Part shown: positions 60,719 through 64,000 of the stretch, one piece after another
Numbering within the stretch: the stretch's first letter is position 1
Layout: each line of letters begins with the position of its first letter
NCBI RefSeq assembly: GCF_000006405.1
Contig: NW_003206506.1
Location: forward strand, 242,898 to 306,897
DNA length: 64,000 bases
From: Perkinsus marinus ATCC 50983
Taxonomy: Eukaryota > Perkinsozoa > Perkinsida > Perkinsidae
Direction of reading: 5' to 3'
Position numbers and translations under genes: made by a program
Notes under the pieces: model-generated
Told to the model about the DNA's origin: nothing
Databases searched by the model: none
Seen by the model: the letters and a program-made list of their open reading frames with translations, nothing else

Positions 60719-62571
60719 TCAAGCAGTATCACGTTGAACATCGGGTATATCACTATCCTTCATAGTCCTCCGCCTCTTCTTATACTGCTGTTTTAGGCTA
60801 TGAATACCACGAGCACCGCCACTGGGTGAACTGGATCCCATACCGGATTCCAAGAACGCCTCACTCATACCTATATAGACCACCAGAATCCTCCCTATAC
60901 CGAAACCCTCTGTTCCACTAGTACCTCTCCGTCCGAGCATATCCCTCCTCCTGGAACCAGCTGATAATGCAAATCGGCTGTCCTCAAGTGATTGCTCTGC
61001 TTTAGCCTGTGCAGCTAGGACTTCATCAGTAGTGGTTAGACTAGTCTTCTTCTTCTGTCCCTTGAGACTATCCCCATGTGGTCGTATGACCCAACGTGCG
61101 AGGTTCTTATGGGTTCGGGACTCGAGGGATCCAGGAGTAACGGTTAGTTGGGATGTACATAACTACGGAATGACATATCATCATGATACAGCGTTGAGAT
61201 AGTAGGAGTTATAGTACCCCATGACAGCTCATATCGGTAATTGATCCCAGTACAGGTACTCCATTAGCAGTGAATCCTGGAGGGTTGGAACCCCCCTTGT
61301 CGAAGATATACACCCTCTCGTCACGTTTGAGCACTTTAAACGACTCCTTTCCCACCATCAATGTAAGACTACCATCTGCCCATTCAACTAACCTGAATCC
61401 GTATCACAGTAGGGGCATGCGGAGATATTGCCATTTTCATCACTACCGAGCGTTGGATTCTATTTCCTTATTGTCAGTCCCCTCCTTGAATCGCCATCGT
61501 ATAGAGTTCTCAGCCCGACTAGTCATGGCCGCTCTACTCTTCTCATCAGGACACTTCTCCAAGGCAGCTGAGTGTAGCATTGGGAATGTATCGCGTGAGA
61601 AGGGTATCGGATCGATGCCAGTAACAGTGGGCATGAGCTTAACAATATGACAGCGTCCATCAGTGAATACATCACTAGGTGCACTATCGTGTACCTATAA
61701 TGTACTCCTGCATGACATAACTCTATATGACATGCTTCGCAACTGACCTTAACCGTATGGATCTTCGCCATCGGTGACCGACTTCCATCCTCATCAGATC
61801 CACTCTCGTCATCACTGTGAGTGCTCGGTTTATTATCTTCGCCGCTCTCTCCCCCTGGCCCGAGTCCTGTGCTAGATGCATCACTCATGTCAGCGTCAAC
61901 GTCGACTAGCCGTTCTTCAGAGGCTGGTGCCGCGATTTTCTTATCGTCCCCTTCAGTATCCTGACAACACCACGACACTATCATGCTTCTTGCAATCCGG
62001 CGGGCATGAGTTCTGGTTCCCCCCCGATCCTCATCACCTCTCGACCCTGTTCCTTTTCTTTGGTAGCATCCTTTTTATTATTATCATCATCATCATCATC
62101 ATCAGACTCTCCGAATAAGTTGTCGCTATCTCTGGATGATGTTCTTCCCTTCGATTCGGTATGTTCCTTATTCAATCCAGGCTCCTCACCGATCTAACAT
62201 ACATGCCCAATGAGGGTAACGTTCCGAAACTGGAACCATAAGTTATCGTGGAGATACCGCAGTCTAAACGCTAGACCCTGTGATACTACCCCTTCATCGT
62301 CCCCGAATAGATCCCCATCACCGGTGTCCACATGTGTACGTTCGGCACTGGGTTTCTTCTCTGCAGTTTCCTCTGCAGTTTCCTCTGCAGTTCCCTCTGC
62401 AGTTCCCTCTGCAGTTCCCTCTGAAGTTCCCTCTGCAGTTCCCTCTGCAGTTCCCTCTGCCGTATTATCCATCTCGGTGTCAGCCTTGGGAATCTCCTTC
62501 CTATCCGGCTCATCCTCGTCTGATGAGGATGAGCCGAAAAGACTCGAGTCATCATCACTTGAGACAGACAT
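60719..62571 (-). CDS. LEO1: PAF1-complex subunit LEO1
   Basis: LEO1 couples RNA polymerase II elongation to chromatin marks. The start at 62571 opens MSVSSDDDSSLFGSSSSDED, an acidic region typical of LEO1, with further acidic exons (LFGESDDDDDDD, ESGSDEDGSRSPMAKI). The core has PIPFSRDTFPM, AENSIRWRFKEG, ESNAR, LVEWADGSLTLMVGKESF and YIFDKG, matching the conserved Leo1 domain (SIRWR...ESNARIVxWSDGSLSL). The tail has KAEQSLEDSRFALSAGSRRR and IHSLKQQYKKRRR, then a stop at 60719. The N-terminal exon includes an AEGT/AEET repeat encoded by a 12-nt tandem repeat (about 62360-62460). Several short introns; not all junctions were fixed. Confidence 0.85.
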
Positions 62572-62841
62572 CGATAGAGACTCTTTCTTGGCTACTAGAT
62601 AATGATTTCACACTCTACCCGATACACAAATCCCTCTCACTATGACTTCTCTTGATAGGCGGAAAATTATAAGATGAGATTGCGAAATGTCTCCACTAGG
62701 ATTCGAACCTGGGTCTTTCAATTGACAAGATGTACTAGTCTCATGCTCTTTTTGGGTTGCGTGCGCCATGCTGATCGATCATTCGACTGTCTATCATGAT
62801 CTTGCTATACTTGTAGTAGATGTTGAAGCTTGCTTGACTCC

Positions 62842-64000
62842 ATGCCCTCGACAGTACCCCAGCCCAGGGCTAAGATACTATCTGATGGTGGAAATGATAA
62901 GTGTGGAGTATCCTCCTGGCGACGGTTGGGCTCCATCATTGCTAATACCTTCAAATCATTAGTGAGCAGGAAGAGGCCTAGAGTAGATGATGACACGCCA
63001 GAGGAACACAGCAGGCCAACAACGCGACGGAGGCAGTCGTCTGAGGGATATGGCTATCATCAACGAACGACAGCTGCGGAACACTCATCCACTGCTATGA
63101 ATTCGGTCTGGTAACGGAGATTTAGAGGTCTAATACTCTACCTAGCATTCTGTTCAGGCGACCACCACATACTACGTTGCATAGCAAGAATGCGAATCGA
63201 AATAGCCATCTGGGGAGGCGAGTATCCACTGATAATAATGGCGTATTGCTTGATATAGAAGCATGTCTGCCTAGCTATCATTTATTTATGGATACATTCC
63301 CTGGTCCTCCTGCTACCTCTGTAAATCTAGAATCAGCAGTTTGTCGAAGATTGTCCCTTGGGAACATTCCAGCATCCAATCGTGGGCCGTCACTGATGAA
63401 GCGTCGGGCGAGCGACCCCGCATTGGCTTTGCTATCCATTGATCGAACGGATGAGGCGGAATGGCAAAGGAGGATGGATGATCTCCAGATGCGCAATGAT
63501 ATCCTCACGTCTGCCTGTCTTCACTCTCTGCAATTCAATGGTGGTACTGTGAATGACCATCATGCTGTACAAATGGTGGAGAGGCGACCTAAAGTGGCCT
63601 TTAATAGTGGTATTAAGGAGATCATGACCAGGAGGAGGTCTTGGCGGAATCAAACCCCGGAGACCTGTCCAGCAATGAAGTACACATCAGTAAAACAAGA
63701 CGCTGAGCAGAATAAACCTAGTAAAGAGTACACTCTCGATGAGTATAGGCAGGCTGCAGAGCAGTCAGCTGCATCGGAGGGATATATTGTAAAAATGGAA
63801 GAGGTAAGGCTCTTGGGTCTTCGTTGATCTGCCCAGTTATGTTATCGCTCCTAGTTCGAGAAGAAGAAAACTGATCTTCAAGAGGACTATAATAAGCTCA
63901 AGACTCAAGAGTTGTCATTGAGAAAGGATAATGAGAAGAAAGGTATTACAGTACACCACGTGTTATGTCCTCATTCCAATATCCCCCTTGCAGCTCCGGA
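62842..64000 (+). CDS. Unrecognised basic, coiled-coil protein (5' part)
   Basis: Exons 62842-63110, 63158-63803, 63855-63942 and from 63994 join in frame over 47-51 nt introns and run off the window. The product starts MPSTVPQPRAKILSDGG and has an NLS-like SRKRPRVDDDTPEE, TTRRRQSSEGYG and KRRASDPALALLS (a possible basophilic-kinase site). The EYTLDEYRQAAEQSAASEGY segment leads into a charged coiled coil (EKKKTDLQEDYNKLKTQE). No catalytic domain is reached, so the identity is open; the layout of basic tail then coiled coil occurs in SUMO proteases among others, but that is only a guess. It diverges from LEO1 over 270 bp. Confidence 0.65.

Noticed and set aside
62690-62770. Minus-strand GGTTCGAATCC, resembling a tRNA T arm
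   Set aside because: A T arm with one mismatch is present, but no matching 5' acceptor strand and no valid anticodon loop (position 33 is not T) could be found upstream. At most a tRNA relic.

Overview
The window is nuclear DNA of an intron-rich protist. GT-AG introns of about 40-55 nt (a few 31-36 nt, some 90-400 nt) split nearly every gene into small exons, and genes sit 100-500 bp apart on both strands. The gene set (RPB10, ABCE1, NOG1, eS12, ASF1, LEO1, TMEM258, TVP23, C2CD3-like, selenocysteine thioredoxin reductase) is eukaryotic. Gene architecture and content suggest a Perkinsus-like alveolate; that is inference, and no database search was possible. TAA, TAG and TGA all act as stops, with one TGA that reads as selenocysteine. 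Exon structures below were built by hand by matching splice sites, reading frame and family similarity.

Layout. 0-7 kb: 5' part of histone chaperone ASF1 (-), an intronless protein kinase (+), an unusual gene encoding five SUMO-like domains plus a ubiquitin-interacting motif (+), and a small single-pass membrane protein (+). 7-24 kb: a block rich in meiotic genes: MLH3-like (-), RAD51D-like (-, cut by an assembly gap), SPO11 (+) and two tandem Mei2-like RNA-binding proteins (-). Interleaved with these are TMEM258 (-), selenoprotein thioredoxin reductase with a SECIS element (-), an SRSF1-like SR protein (+) and a pepsin-like protease (+). 24-38 kb: membrane and trafficking genes: TVP23 (-), REEP/Yop1 (+), a four-TM tetraspanin-like protein (+), a CLC chloride channel/exchanger (+), plus a tiny twin-CX9C protein (-) and RPB10 (+). 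38-43 kb: ABCE1 (-) and NOG1 (+) diverge from a 0.3 kb promoter; NOG1 is broken by an N gap that hides its GTPase domain; BAP31-like follows. 43-50 kb: a long C2CD3-like centriolar gene (-). 50-64 kb: ERp29-like (-), ribosomal protein eS12 (-), a 52-bp minisatellite, weakly supported membrane genes, an SLC35C2-like sugar-nucleotide transporter (-), LEO1 (-) and the 5' part of an unrecognised basic/coiled-coil protein (+).

Working together: ABCE1, NOG1 and eS12 belong to ribosome biogenesis or recycling; ASF1, LEO1 and RPB10 to chromatin and transcription; TMEM258, ERp29, BAP31, REEP, TVP23 and SLC35C2 to ER/Golgi function; SPO11, MLH3, RAD51D and Mei2 to meiosis and recombination. The most novel item is the 847-residue five-SUMO-like-domain/UIM protein at 3139-6056. 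The degenerate ATPase of MLH3 and the density of meiotic genes are the next most interesting signals.
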